Of a stretch of 64,000 nt of DNA, positions 25,255 to 33,107 are shown piece by piece (the first letter of the stretch is position 1; each line of letters opens with the position of its first letter). The notes beneath the pieces were generated by a model that did not search any database, was not told the origin of the DNA, and worked only from the letters and a program-made list of their open reading frames with translations. The position numbers and the translations under genes were made by a program. The stretch lies in the NCBI GenBank assembly GCA_035451285.1, contig DAOTOJ010000001.1, forward strand, positions 1 through 64,000. The letters run 5' to 3'. The DNA comes from DAOTOJ01 sp035451285. Its GTDB lineage: Bacteria > Patescibacteriota > Minisyncoccia > UBA6257 > Brennerbacteraceae.

Positions 25255-25884
25255 ATGACATTTGTTAGAGGTCCAAAAGAGAAAAAAAGTAGAAGTTTAG
25301 GAATAAATTTACACCTAAAGGCAGAAAGGTCGTTTTCCCCAAAATCTGCTTTAGTTCGTCGTCCTTATCCTCCAGGAGTCCATGGTTCTAAAAGGAGAAG
25401 AACTTCTTCTGAATATGGTAGGCAATTACAAGAAAAACAAAAAATTCAATTAAGTTACGGTTTATCAGCTAAAAAAATGAAGCTCTATGCCCAAAAAGCA
25501 ATTTCTTCTAAAAAAATTTCTCCACCTCAATATTTGTATCAATTATTAGAATTAAGGTTAGATAATGTTGTTTTTAAATCTGGCTTTGTTTCTTCTCGCA
25601 GCATAGCACGAATTACTAGTTCTCATGGTCATTTTGTAGTTAATAATAAAAAAGTTAATATTCCCTCTTATGAATTAAAAATAGGAGACATAATAAAAAT
25701 TAGAGAAAATTCAAAAAATAACAAGATTTTTAGCAACCTAAAAGAAAAACTAGAAAAGTATCAAGAACCAGATTGGTTAAAAGTCGATAAAGAAAAATTG
25801 ACTTGCGAAGTAATAAAGATTCCTCAACTTCCAGAAGATTTTGAATTCGATATTCCTTTAGTATTAGAATTTTATTCAAAATAA
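25255..25884 (+). CDS. rpsD: 30S ribosomal protein uS4, cysteine-free form
   Basis: uS4 starts 30S assembly by binding the 5' domain of 16S rRNA. The N-terminal part has RRPYPPGVHGSKRRR and SEYGRQLQEKQKIQLSYGLS without the zinc-binding cysteines, so it is the C- form. The S4 RNA-binding domain (LELRLDNVVFKSGFVSSRSI) follows. Length of 209 aa is normal. It lies between rpsK and rpoA as in the standard alpha operon. Confidence 0.97.
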   Translation: MTFVRGPKEKKSRSLGINLHLKAERSFSPKSALVRRPYPPGVHGSKRRRTSSEYGRQLQEKQKIQLSYGLSAKKMKLYAQKAISSKKISPPQYLYQLLELRLDNVVFKSGFVSSRSIARITSSHGHFVVNNKKVNIPSYELKIGDIIKIRENSKNNKIFSNLKEKLEKYQEPDWLKVDKEKLTCEVIKIPQLPEDFEFDIPLVLEFYSK

Positions 25885-25902
25885 TTAATTAATTATAATT
25901 TT

Positions 25903-26826
25903 ATGATTTCTTTTTCTCCAAAAATAAAAATAAAAAAAAGTACCGACGAAGAGGCAGTTATTGAAATAGAAAATCTGTACCCAGGTTATGGAATTACTTT
26001 GGGTAATGCCCTAAGGAGAGTTCTTCTTTCTTCCATAGAGGGAGCTGCCCCAACCTCTTTCTACATTAAGGAAGTTAATCACGAATTTTCAACAATTGAA
26101 GGGGTCGAAGAAGATTTAATTGAAATTTCTTTAAACCTAAAAAAACTTAGGGTTAAATTGTTTTCTGATGAACCACAAACTTTAACTTTGCAAGTTAAAG
26201 GAGAAAGAGAAGTCAAGGCTTCTGATTTTGAAAAGAATCCTTTGGTATCAGTTATTAATAACAATCTTCATATCGCCAATTTATCTGATAAAAACGCTGA
26301 ACTTAAAATGGATGTTAGATTTGAAAAAGGAACTGGGTTTTATTTGGCAAAAGAAAGAAGAACTTCTAAGCTGCCGATTGGAACAATTGAATTGGATGCC
26401 AATTTTTCTCCAGTTAAAATTGTTAACTTCCAAATAGAAAATATGGTAGTTGGAGAAAGAACTGATTATAATCGATTGATTTTACAAATTATAACCGATG
26501 GTACGGTTTCTCCATTAGAAGCTTACGAAGAGGCTATTAAAATTTTAATAGACCACTTAGAAAAAATAAGATTTAAAGAAGGCTTAGGCGCAGAAGAAGA
26601 CACTTTTAAAGTTTTAAGAGAAAGCAAAGATATTAATTCGATTCCTTTAGAAGATACCGAACTTTCCAGTAGGGTTTTAAATGTTTTAACAAAACATCGC
26701 ATTAAGACTATTACTGATTTATCAAAGACTTCAATTGGTAAAATTTCTAAATTTGAAGGATTGGGAGAAAAGGGAATTGAAGAAATTAAAAAAATAGCGA
26801 AAAAATACGGAGTAAATTTAAGTTAA
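25903..26826 (+). CDS. rpoA: RNA polymerase subunit alpha
   Basis: The alpha subunit scaffolds RNA polymerase and binds UP elements and activators. The N-terminal domain has ENLYPGYGITLGNALRRVLL and ERTDYNRLILQIITDGTVSP, the dimerisation and assembly elements. After a linker the C-terminal domain is complete (DTELSSRVLNVLTKHRIKTI then KFEGLGEKGIEEIKK), with its helix-hairpin-helix. At 307 aa it is of normal length, so activation through the alpha C-terminal domain should be possible. Confidence 0.97.
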   Translation: MISFSPKIKIKKSTDEEAVIEIENLYPGYGITLGNALRRVLLSSIEGAAPTSFYIKEVNHEFSTIEGVEEDLIEISLNLKKLRVKLFSDEPQTLTLQVKGEREVKASDFEKNPLVSVINNNLHIANLSDKNAELKMDVRFEKGTGFYLAKERRTSKLPIGTIELDANFSPVKIVNFQIENMVVGERTDYNRLILQIITDGTVSPLEAYEEAIKILIDHLEKIRFKEGLGAEEDTFKVLRESKDINSIPLEDTELSSRVLNVLTKHRIKTITDLSKTSIGKISKFEGLGEKGIEEIKKIAKKYGVNLS

Positions 26827-26827
26827 T

Positions 26828-27178
26828 ATGAGGCACCAAAAAGAAGGAAAAAAATTTGGCAGAAAAAAGGGAGATAGGAAAGCCTTCATTAAAGGCTTAA
26901 TGCACAATTTAATAATGGAAGAAGAAATTGAAACAACTGTTGTTAGAGCTAAAGAAATTAAAAGGGAATTAGAAAAATTAATAACTTTAGCTAAAAAACA
27001 AGATTTAGCTTCTTATAGACTGCTTTTAAAAAAATTGCCAAAGAAATCAGCTGAAAAATTATTTAAAATAATTGCTCCTCGTTATTTGGAAAGAAAGGGG
27101 GGATACTTAAGAATTATCAAAACAGAAATGCGCAAAGATGGTTCCCAAATGGCTTTAATTAGTTTTGTTGGAAAATAA
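26828..27178 (+). CDS. rplQ: 50S ribosomal protein bL17
   Basis: bL17 borders the tunnel exit. MRHQKEGKKFGRKKGDRKAF is the conserved start, followed by LMHNLIMEEEIETTVVRAKE and the C-terminal GGYLRIIKTEMRKDGSQMAL. Length is 116 aa. One nucleotide separates it from rpoA. Confidence 0.97.
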   Translation: MRHQKEGKKFGRKKGDRKAFIKGLMHNLIMEEEIETTVVRAKEIKRELEKLITLAKKQDLASYRLLLKKLPKKSAEKLFKIIAPRYLERKGGYLRIIKTEMRKDGSQMALISFVGK

Positions 27179-27183
27179 ATAAT

Positions 27184-27540
27184 ATGAAAGAAAAAATTAT
27201 TGAAATAGATGCTCAAAATAGATCCCTTGGCAGAGTAGCAACCGAGGTAGTTAAAATCTTAACTGGCAAAGATAATCCCAATTATCAGCCAAATGTTTTA
27301 GGATTAAACAATAATTTTAAAATAAAAATTTTAAATATTGATAAAGCAAAGTTTACTGGTAAAAAATTAGATGAAAAAATATATTATCGATCAAGTGGCT
27401 ATTTGGGTAGCGTTAAACAAAAGTCATTAAAAGAAATGTATCAAGAAAATCCCCAAAAATTATTTTTAAAAATTTTGAAAGGAATGTTGCCCAAAAACAA
27501 TTTAAGAGATCAATTATTAAAAAAAGTGATATTTAGTTAA
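27184..27540 (+). CDS. rplM: 50S ribosomal protein uL13, short
   Basis: uL13 is an early assembly protein of the large subunit. IDAQNRSLGRVATEVVKILT, the region of KFTGKKLDEKIYYRSSGYLG and FLKILKGMLPKNNLRDQLLK are recognisable. At 118 aa it is about 25 residues shorter than usual: a core segment normally reading like DYVVVINAEKI is shortened and the C-terminal tail after the KGMLPKN motif is abbreviated. It is paired with rpsI, the usual partner. Confidence 0.94.
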   Translation: MKEKIIEIDAQNRSLGRVATEVVKILTGKDNPNYQPNVLGLNNNFKIKILNIDKAKFTGKKLDEKIYYRSSGYLGSVKQKSLKEMYQENPQKLFLKILKGMLPKNNLRDQLLKKVIFS

Positions 27541-27541
27541 T

Positions 27542-27979
27542 ATGCCTAAAAAAACAACTTTAAAAACAGATTCAAACAATTCTCAGCCAACCGAGAAATA
27601 CTTTAGAGCTCTTGGTAGACGAAAAGAAGCAATTGCTATTGCGAAACTATATCCCCATAAAGGTTCAATAATTATTAATCAAAAACCAGTTGCCGAGTTT
27701 TTTAAAATTTTAGAATTTCAAAAAATAGTTGAAGAACCCTTAAAGGCCGTTGATTCAATTGGTAAATTTGAAATTGAAGTGAAGGTTAATGGTGGGGGAA
27801 TAAGGGGACAAGCCGAAGCAATTAAATTAGCTATCAGCAGAGCTTTAGTGAAATTTAATCCAGAATTTAAGCCATTTCTGAAAAAAGAAAAGTTATTAAC
27901 CAGAGATGCCAGAGTTAAAGAAAGAAAGAAATTTGGCTTGAAAAAAGCTCGTCGCGCTCCACAATGGAGTAAAAGATAG
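27542..27979 (+). CDS. rpsI: 30S ribosomal protein uS9
   Basis: uS9 reaches the P-site tRNA with its C-terminal tail. YFRALGRRKEAIAIAKLYPH, VKVNGGGIRGQAEAIKLAIS, and the ending KLLTRDARVKERKKFGLKKA followed by RRAPQWSKR are canonical. It is 145 aa including a short polar N-terminal extension (about 18 residues). The final basic tail that touches tRNA is intact. A terminator follows at 28005. Confidence 0.97.
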   Translation: MPKKTTLKTDSNNSQPTEKYFRALGRRKEAIAIAKLYPHKGSIIINQKPVAEFFKILEFQKIVEEPLKAVDSIGKFEIEVKVNGGGIRGQAEAIKLAISRALVKFNPEFKPFLKKEKLLTRDARVKERKKFGLKKARRAPQWSKR

Positions 27980-28004
27980 TTTTGTTTTAATTAAAAAACT
28001 TTTT

Positions 28005-28029
28005 AAAAACCAGCTTTTTGCTGGTTTTT
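28005..28029 (+). terminator. Intrinsic terminator of the infA-rpsI operon
   Basis: AAAAACCAGC (28005-28014) and GCTGGTTTTT (28020-28029) form a perfect 10-bp stem around a T5 loop, ending in T5. It closes the ribosomal operon before the surface-protein gene. Confidence 0.9.
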
Positions 28030-28047
28030 ATTATCTAATATTTATTC

Positions 28048-28076
28048 TTGACAAATAAAATTATATTTGATATAAT
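28048..28076 (+). promoter_or_regulatory. Upstream promoter P1 of the surface-protein gene
   Basis: TTGACA (28048-28053) and TATAAT (28071-28076) are both perfect consensus hexamers at the ideal 17-nt spacing. It starts only 18 bp after the preceding terminator. Confidence 0.85.
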
Positions 28077-28089
28077 ATATTAATTAAGG

Positions 28090-28120
28090 TTCTTTAAAGA
28101 ATTTAAAGACTTTTTAAAGA
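28090..28120 (+). repeat. Three phased TTTAAAGA repeats between two promoters
   Basis: TTTAAAGA occurs at 28093-28100, 28102-28109 and 28113-28120, steps of 9 and 11 nt, close to one helical turn. The first copy is inside the palindrome TTCTTTAAAGAA (28090-28101). They lie downstream of P1 and 24 nt upstream of the P2 -35, where a regulator could block P1 or activate P2. Confidence 0.45.
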
Positions 28121-28143
28121 TTTTAAAAACCCAAAGACTACTA

Positions 28144-28172
28144 TTGACTTTTAAAATTTTTTATGATATAAT
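28144..28172 (+). promoter_or_regulatory. Proximal promoter P2 of the surface-protein gene
   Basis: TTGACT (28144-28149) and TATAAT (28167-28172) with a 17-nt spacer; leader of about 30 nt to ATG 28208. Confidence 0.8.
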
Positions 28173-28207
28173 ATTAATATAATTAAGTATTTAATTAATA
28201 AAAAAGC

Positions 28208-30262
28208 ATGAATAAAAAAATTAAAAATTTAGTAAAAATATTTGCAGTTTTTGCTATTTTAGCTTTTGGAATTAATAATGCTTTTGCTGGTAGTTATAGT
28301 GGTTATGATTTTTACGACAATCCTTCTTCTTTTGGCCCATTCCCTAAAAGCGGTGAAGTTCGAATGTATTTTCAAGGATTAGATGTAACCGGCTGTGCAA
28401 CTAGAATAACTTTATCAAAAGGTTCTCAATCAAGGACTTTTACTCCTTGCTCCCATCAAGTTATAAATACTGGGATAAATGTTAATGCTGGAGACTACAT
28501 AACTATTTTTATGGAAGATATCGGTTCTGGTCCAGATATTGGTTGGTCTAATCCAGTAGGAAATATGTGTGGTAGCGGATTACCATTACCACCAACTGGA
28601 GGAGGTAGCAGTGGTTATTATCAAAAAATTAATGTTTCAAGTTATATTTCTTGGGCTGCTCAAGCAGGTGAACCGTTAGTTTCAAAACAATGTTGGGCTG
28701 ATTGGCCAGAATGGTATGGAGATTATGATTTTAACGATTATTTTATAGTTTTTTCTTATGTTCCAGTTCCAATACCATCACCACTTCCAACAGTTAACTT
28801 AAAGGTTAATGGTTCTGATGGTCNNNNNNNNNNNNNNNNNNNNNNNNNNNNNNNNNNNNNNNNNNNNNNNNNNNNNNNNNNNNNNNNNNNNNNNNNNNNN
28901 NNNNNNNNNNNNNNNNNNNNNNNTAATAGTAGTGGTTCAGCATCTGATTCAGTAACTGTTAATGTAACTAAAAGACCAACACCAACACCAACACCAATAC
29001 CATCACCACTTCCAACAGTTAACTTAAAGGTTAATGGTTCTGATGGTCCAATAACTTTACAAGAACCAGCTGATTATACTTTATCTTGGACTTCTAATAA
29101 TGCTGATACTTGTACAGCTTCTGGATCTTGGTCTGGAACTAAATCATTAAATGGTTCTCAAGATGTCTACGACAAACCATATGGAACCTATACTTACACC
29201 ATTAGATGTTCTAATTCTTCAGGTTCAGCATTTGATTCAGTAACAGTTAATGTAATCGAATCTCATCAAAACGTTTATCTAACAATTGATAAGCAAGTTA
29301 GAAATGTAACTAATAATACTAGTTTTTCAGATTCTGTCTCTGCAAAAAATAGCGATCAATTAGAATTTTCTATTAGAATTAATGTTCTTGGATCTGGTTC
29401 TTTAAATAATATTTACGTTCAAGATATTTTGCCAAATGGTTTAAGTTTGGTGCCAGGTTCAGTAAGAATTGATAACAATTCCGCTAGCGATAATCTAATA
29501 TATTCTGGATTGTATCTTGGAAATTATTCTTCAGGAACAATAAAAACTATAACTTTTTTGGCAAGCGTTAATTCTTCAGCCTATAATACTACTTTAACAA
29601 ATGTTTCAAAGGCTTGGGCTGATTCTATAGGAACTGTTTCCGACTCAGCCTATGTAAATATCTCTGGCTATGAATCTCGCTATACAACCTTATCAATTTC
29701 TAAAACAGTTAAAGATGTAGCTTTAAATTCAGCTTATAGTGAGACTCTTTATATGAGACCTTCTACTGAAGTTGAATACCGAATAGTAATAACTAATACT
29801 GGAAGTTATTTTGCCCAAGATGTATTAATTAAAGATGTTTTGCCTTCCGGTTTAGTCTACAAACCAAATTCAACTTATATTGATGGCATATTAACTAATG
29901 ATGGAATTACTTCGGGTGGAATATATATTGATGATCTTAATGTGGGGCAATCGAAAACAATTACTTATCGTGCTACTTTAAGAGAGAATTCATTTTTTAC
30001 CCAAAGTTTAACAACTTTAGTTAATAATGCTACAGCTAATGGATTAAATACTAATTCTATTTCTGATACCGCTACTGTTTATGCTATTCAACAAGGAAGA
30101 GTTTTGGGTGCTGCGTCTGTTGATACCGGAGCTGATATTGCAACTTTGGTAACCATTGGAACAGCTGGGTTATCTTCTGTCTCATTTGCTGGGTTTAATG
30201 CCTTTAAAAAGGGTTATCTTAAGAGAAAAATAAAAGAAAGAAGAAATAAATTAGGATTATAA
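28208..30262 (+). CDS. Secreted repeat-containing surface protein (Ig-like and DUF11-like domains), interrupted by an assembly gap
   Basis: A signal peptide (about 1-27, ending AFA before GSYSG) starts the protein. Next comes a beta-rich N-terminal domain ending near GDYDFNDYFIVFSYV, whose acidic DYDFND pattern suggests metal binding. Two near-identical Ig-like repeats follow, each introduced by Pro/Ser/Thr linkers (PTPTPTPIPSPLPTVNL); the first is cut by 100 Ns. Then come two DUF11-type domains (about 355-500 and 500-625) with DILPNGLSLVPGS and DVLPSGLVYKPNS. The C-terminus has VLGAASVDTGADIATL, a membrane segment and a basic tail (KKGYLKRKIKERR), like a degenerate sortase-type signal. It is likely displayed on the cell surface, perhaps for adhesion. 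The assembled length of 684 aa is unreliable because of the gap. Confidence 0.85.
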   Translation: MNKKIKNLVKIFAVFAILAFGINNAFAGSYSGYDFYDNPSSFGPFPKSGEVRMYFQGLDVTGCATRITLSKGSQSRTFTPCSHQVINTGINVNAGDYITIFMEDIGSGPDIGWSNPVGNMCGSGLPLPPTGGGSSGYYQKINVSSYISWAAQAGEPLVSKQCWADWPEWYGDYDFNDYFIVFSYVPVPIPSPLPTVNLKVNGSDGXXXXXXXXXXXXXXXXXXXXXXXXXXXXXXXXXXNSSGSASDSVTVNVTKRPTPTPTPIPSPLPTVNLKVNGSDGPITLQEPADYTLSWTSNNADTCTASGSWSGTKSLNGSQDVYDKPYGTYTYTIRCSNSSGSAFDSVTVNVIESHQNVYLTIDKQVRNVTNNTSFSDSVSAKNSDQLEFSIRINVLGSGSLNNIYVQDILPNGLSLVPGSVRIDNNSASDNLIYSGLYLGNYSSGTIKTITFLASVNSSAYNTTLTNVSKAWADSIGTVSDSAYVNISGYESRYTTLSISKTVKDVALNSAYSETLYMRPSTEVEYRIVITNTGSYFAQDVLIKDVLPSGLVYKPNSTYIDGILTNDGITSGGIYIDDLNVGQSKTITYRATLRENSFFTQSLTTLVNNATANGLNTNSISDTATVYAIQQGRVLGAASVDTGADIATLVTIGTAGLSSVSFAGFNAFKKGYLKRKIKERRNKLGL
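28769..28823 (+). repeat. 55-bp exact repeat, copy 1 (second copy 28994-29048)
   Basis: The 55 bases running up to the N block are identical to 28994-29048. They encode the PSPLPTVNLKVNGSDG start of each Ig-like unit. After the gap, 28924 onward again resembles 29212 onward. A repeat this exact explains why assembly failed here. Confidence 0.85.
28824..28923. other. Assembly gap (100 N)
   Basis: A run of 100 N inside the surface-protein gene, a standard placeholder length. Aligning the flanks to the intact second repeat implies about 163 missing bases if both repeats are equal in length (165 nt between matching codons versus 102 here). The difference, 63 nt, is a multiple of three, so the frame is kept either way. 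Confidence 0.9.
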
Positions 30263-30270
30263 TTATTTAA

Positions 30271-30306
30271 AACAATAAAGCCCTATATTTAAGGGGCTTT
30301 ATTGTT
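30271..30306 (+). terminator. Long hairpin terminator after the surface-protein gene
   Basis: AACAATAAAGCCC (30271-30283) and GGGCTTTATTGTT (30294-30306) form a perfect 13-bp stem with a 10-nt loop. Because the stem includes the A and T tracts it can work on both strands. Confidence 0.8.
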
Positions 30307-30341
30307 TGACAATTAATTTTAAAAAATTTAAAATTTAATAT

Positions 30342-30908
30342 ATGGATTTTTTAAAAGGATTTTGGAAGCAGGCTTTATTAGTAATTTTAGGGATAATTTT
30401 GGGAATAGGCGGAGTTTTTGCTTTTGAATATTTTTCCAATCGAGATATTTTGAGTTTAACGGCAATTTCTAGAAATTTCCAGCAAGCAGAAAATTCAATT
30501 TTGCCATCGGATTCTGAAATTATTAATCAAACTTCCTTGCCAGCAGAAGAAACTCCTAATGTTTTTCAAACGCCAGAACCTTCAACGACTATTGAAATTT
30601 CGCCTTATCCCTCGCCCTCGCCCAAATTAAAGAAATTGGTTAGTATTGATGTTGATAATACTGGAGCTGGGATGTATCAATTTGAAGTAACTCGAGGAAC
30701 TGAAGTAGAGCTAACTTTAAATGTTATGGATATCAATGTTGATCCTAGTGGCTTAGAATTTAAAAGCGAAGTTATTAATACTGGCCAAATTTTACCAAAT
30801 ACTTCTAAAACTTTTACTTTTGTAGCTCAAGAGTCTTTTACTTTAATACCTTATACTGCTTTAACCAACAATCCTAAACCATATACTATAAAAGTAATTG
30901 TTAGATAA
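30342..30908 (+). CDS. Membrane-anchored cupredoxin-like protein without metal ligands
   Basis: The 188-aa product has one membrane segment near the N-terminus (about 10-29), a Pro/Ser/Thr-rich linker (about 50-95, PEPSTTIEISPYPSPSPK) and a C-terminal beta domain (about 98-188). The domain pattern, with FEVTRGTEVELTLNVMDINV, then ILPNTSKTFTFVAQ and a final TIKVIVR strand, follows small cupredoxins. The usual copper ligands are absent: the domain has no His and no Cys. It is therefore probably a structural or binding domain and not an electron carrier. Its last base is the first base of the nth start codon (TAATG), so both are coupled. The fold assignment is an inference. Confidence 0.65.
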   Translation: MDFLKGFWKQALLVILGIILGIGGVFAFEYFSNRDILSLTAISRNFQQAENSILPSDSEIINQTSLPAEETPNVFQTPEPSTTIEISPYPSPSPKLKKLVSIDVDNTGAGMYQFEVTRGTEVELTLNVMDINVDPSGLEFKSEVINTGQILPNTSKTFTFVAQESFTLIPYTALTNNPKPYTIKVIVR

Positions 30909-31546
30909 TGGATGATTTAGTTTTTAAAAAGAAAATTTTTTTAAAGATAAATAAAACCCTAAAAAGGCTTTATCCCCAAACAAAAATAGCTTTAAATTTT
31001 TCAAACCCTTGGGAATTATTAGTTGCTACTATTTTATCAGCTCAGGCAACCGATAAAAAAGTAAATGAAGTAACTTCCGATCTTTTCAAAAAGTACAAAT
31101 CTATTAAAGATTACGCTAAAGCTGATTTAAAAGAATTTGAAAAAGATATTTCTAAAATAAATTATTATAAAACAAAAGCTAAAAATATTATTGAATCAGC
31201 CCAAATAGTTTTAGAGAAGTTTAACGGCCAGGTGCCGCAAACTATGGAAGAAATGTTAAAATTAAAAGGTGTTGGCAGAAAAACCGCTAATGTTATTTTA
31301 AGCAATGCTTTTTATAAAGATTACGGGATAGTAGTAGATACCCATGTTAAAAGATTTTCTCTAATGTATCATTTAACAAATAGTTCTGATCCTTTTAAAA
31401 TTGAACAAGATTTAATGGAAATTGTGCCTAAAAAGGAATGGCGTGAATTTCCTTTAAGGCTTATTTCTTATGGCAGAGATTATTGCCCCAATAGAGTTCA
31501 TGACCATCAAAATTGTCCTCTTGAAAAAGTTTTAAATAAAATTTAA
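30908..31546 (+). CDS. nth: Endonuclease III-type DNA glycosylase with incomplete Fe-S site
   Basis: Nth removes oxidised pyrimidines and nicks the resulting abasic site. The helix-hairpin-helix motif LKGVGRKTANV (119-129) carries the catalytic Lys 125, and VVDTHVKR provides Asp 144, so the active site is intact. The C-terminal 4Fe-4S loop, normally C-x6-C-x2-C-x5-C, reads C193-x6-H200-x2-C203-x5-L209: the second ligand is His and the fourth is lost. A standard cluster is therefore unlikely. Length is 212 aa, normal. It converges on the PEGA gene with a 4-nt overlap of the 3' ends. Confidence 0.92.
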   Translation: MDDLVFKKKIFLKINKTLKRLYPQTKIALNFSNPWELLVATILSAQATDKKVNEVTSDLFKKYKSIKDYAKADLKEFEKDISKINYYKTKAKNIIESAQIVLEKFNGQVPQTMEEMLKLKGVGRKTANVILSNAFYKDYGIVVDTHVKRFSLMYHLTNSSDPFKIEQDLMEIVPKKEWREFPLRLISYGRDYCPNRVHDHQNCPLEKVLNKI

Positions 31547-32979
31547 TAAGGAAAAATCTTAGCTTTAAAATATTTGTTAGCACTTAACCATTTAAATTCT
31601 CCAGAATTATTATCTAGATTTAAGGGATAATCTATTTTTTCTAATGGAATTTCCCAATGATTTATTGGATTTCTTTTATCAATTTCAACAATTATTAATT
31701 TATTATTGGCTATTAATACTAGATACCAATTATTGTTTGTAAAATAAATTTCTTTAATTTGTGAAGAATTTAAATTATTAAGCAAAACAATAGTTTCTCC
31801 TTTTTGGTATTTAAGGTCGTCAAATACTTCGCTAATAAAGTTTATCTTCAAGGAATCTTTTTCTAAAATTACAAATTTTTCAAGAGTTGGTTTAATTAGA
31901 ACTGCGTTTTTAGAAAGAGTTTCAATTTGATTAGTTTTTAAATCAACTAAAACAAGTTGGCCATTTTTTTCCCATAAAACGATAAGATTTTTATCTAAAT
32001 AATTAATATCAGTGTAATTTTTCAAATAATAAATTGGCAAAGCGTAAATTGGGATTGGTTCTTGAGATAAATTAGCGTAGTTTAGAGAATAAATAAATCC
32101 CTGAGTGGTTAAAAATAAGCTGTTATTATTGTTTTCTTTTGAAAAAGCTAAAATATCTTGATAAGGAGTTCTATAAAAAGCAAAAGAGTAAGTATTAAAA
32201 GCGTACATTTCTTGCGATTTATTAATAATTATTAACTCTTCGTTTTTTAAAGGATTAAAATAAAATTCTAAATCAGTTAATTTTGAGCTAGTTTGAGTTA
32301 AAAAATTTTGAAAAGCTCTTGAAAGTAAAGTAATTTTATTACTAGTTATTAAAAGCCCGTTGTTATTAGAAGCTAAAATTAATAAATCCTGTCTATTAGC
32401 CGAAATTTTAATATCCTTTACTTTTTGGTTGGCTAATGGAGAATAATCCTGGAAATCAGCTATAAATTTTAAAGTGGTGGTAGAAGTAGAATCATTTTCC
32501 ATTAAAGTTGCTTGCCAGATAGCACTTGAAGAGTTTATTAAAAATTCAGTGGAACTTAAAGGATAAAGATTGTCAAAATTTGAAGCGAAGATTTCAGTTG
32601 AAGTTGCTTCGATTCTACTAATTGGTAAAACAATTCGAGTTGCTTTACTAACAGTTAATGGTTCAACTTGCAGGTATTTGCTCCAATTAAAATTAGTTAG
32701 ATAAGAAGCTGAAACTTCCACAAAATATTCTTTTGGGACTAAATCAGAAATAAGTACACCATTATATATAATTGAGTTTTGAGATTGAATAATTTTATTA
32801 GCTGCCAGAATGGTTGTTTGTTGGGGAATAGTTTTTAAAAAAATTCCTCCTGCTTTTGTAAACTTTAAATTTTCAGAATCAAAAATATATCCTTGAGATT
32901 TTAAGATAATATAAGGGGCAAAAATTATAAAGCAAATCCCTAAAAAAAATGCTAGAATAGTTCTGGTACTTCTTTTCAT
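31543..32979 (-). CDS. PEGA-domain membrane protein with propeller-like repeats
   Basis: The 478-aa protein starts with one membrane anchor (about 8-28, ILAFFLGICFIIFAPYIIL). The next region (about 40-120) fits a PEGA domain: AGGIFLKTIPQQTTILAANK, then NGVLISDLVPKEYFVEVSA. The rest (about 130-478) consists of repeated beta-strand blocks of about 40-50 residues, such as DLLILASNNNGLLITSNKIT and NLIVLWEKNGQLVLVDLKTN, consistent with a beta-propeller. Such proteins are common in Patescibacteria and are presumed to sit on the outer face of the membrane; the ligand is unknown. It is the only minus-strand gene in this part of the window. Confidence 0.8.
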   Translation of the reverse strand: MKRSTRTILAFFLGICFIIFAPYIILKSQGYIFDSENLKFTKAGGIFLKTIPQQTTILAANKIIQSQNSIIYNGVLISDLVPKEYFVEVSASYLTNFNWSKYLQVEPLTVSKATRIVLPISRIEATSTEIFASNFDNLYPLSSTEFLINSSSAIWQATLMENDSTSTTTLKFIADFQDYSPLANQKVKDIKISANRQDLLILASNNNGLLITSNKITLLSRAFQNFLTQTSSKLTDLEFYFNPLKNEELIIINKSQEMYAFNTYSFAFYRTPYQDILAFSKENNNNSLFLTTQGFIYSLNYANLSQEPIPIYALPIYYLKNYTDINYLDKNLIVLWEKNGQLVLVDLKTNQIETLSKNAVLIKPTLEKFVILEKDSLKINFISEVFDDLKYQKGETIVLLNNLNSSQIKEIYFTNNNWYLVLIANNKLIIVEIDKRNPINHWEIPLEKIDYPLNLDNNSGEFKWLSANKYFKAKIFPY

Positions 32980-33046
32980 TATTTTAATTTTATCATTAAA
33001 GATTATTTTTATAAAGAGACCATTTTTTAGTTGGTTAAAATGTTGG

Positions 33047-33074
33047 TTGTAAACTTGAGATATTTTGGTATAAT
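33047..33074 (+). promoter_or_regulatory. Promoter of the DsbA-like gene
   Basis: TTGTAA (33047-33052) and TATAAT (33069-33074) with 16-nt spacing; the -10 is extended (TGG before TATAAT). Confidence 0.75.
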
Positions 33075-33107
33075 CTTTAGTGATTAATAAATTTAAATAG
33101 TTTTAAT

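Noticed and set aside
28823..28924. Gene break or frameshift in the surface protein
   Set aside because: The frame is open on both sides and both flanks match the same repeat unit; the interruption is an assembly gap.
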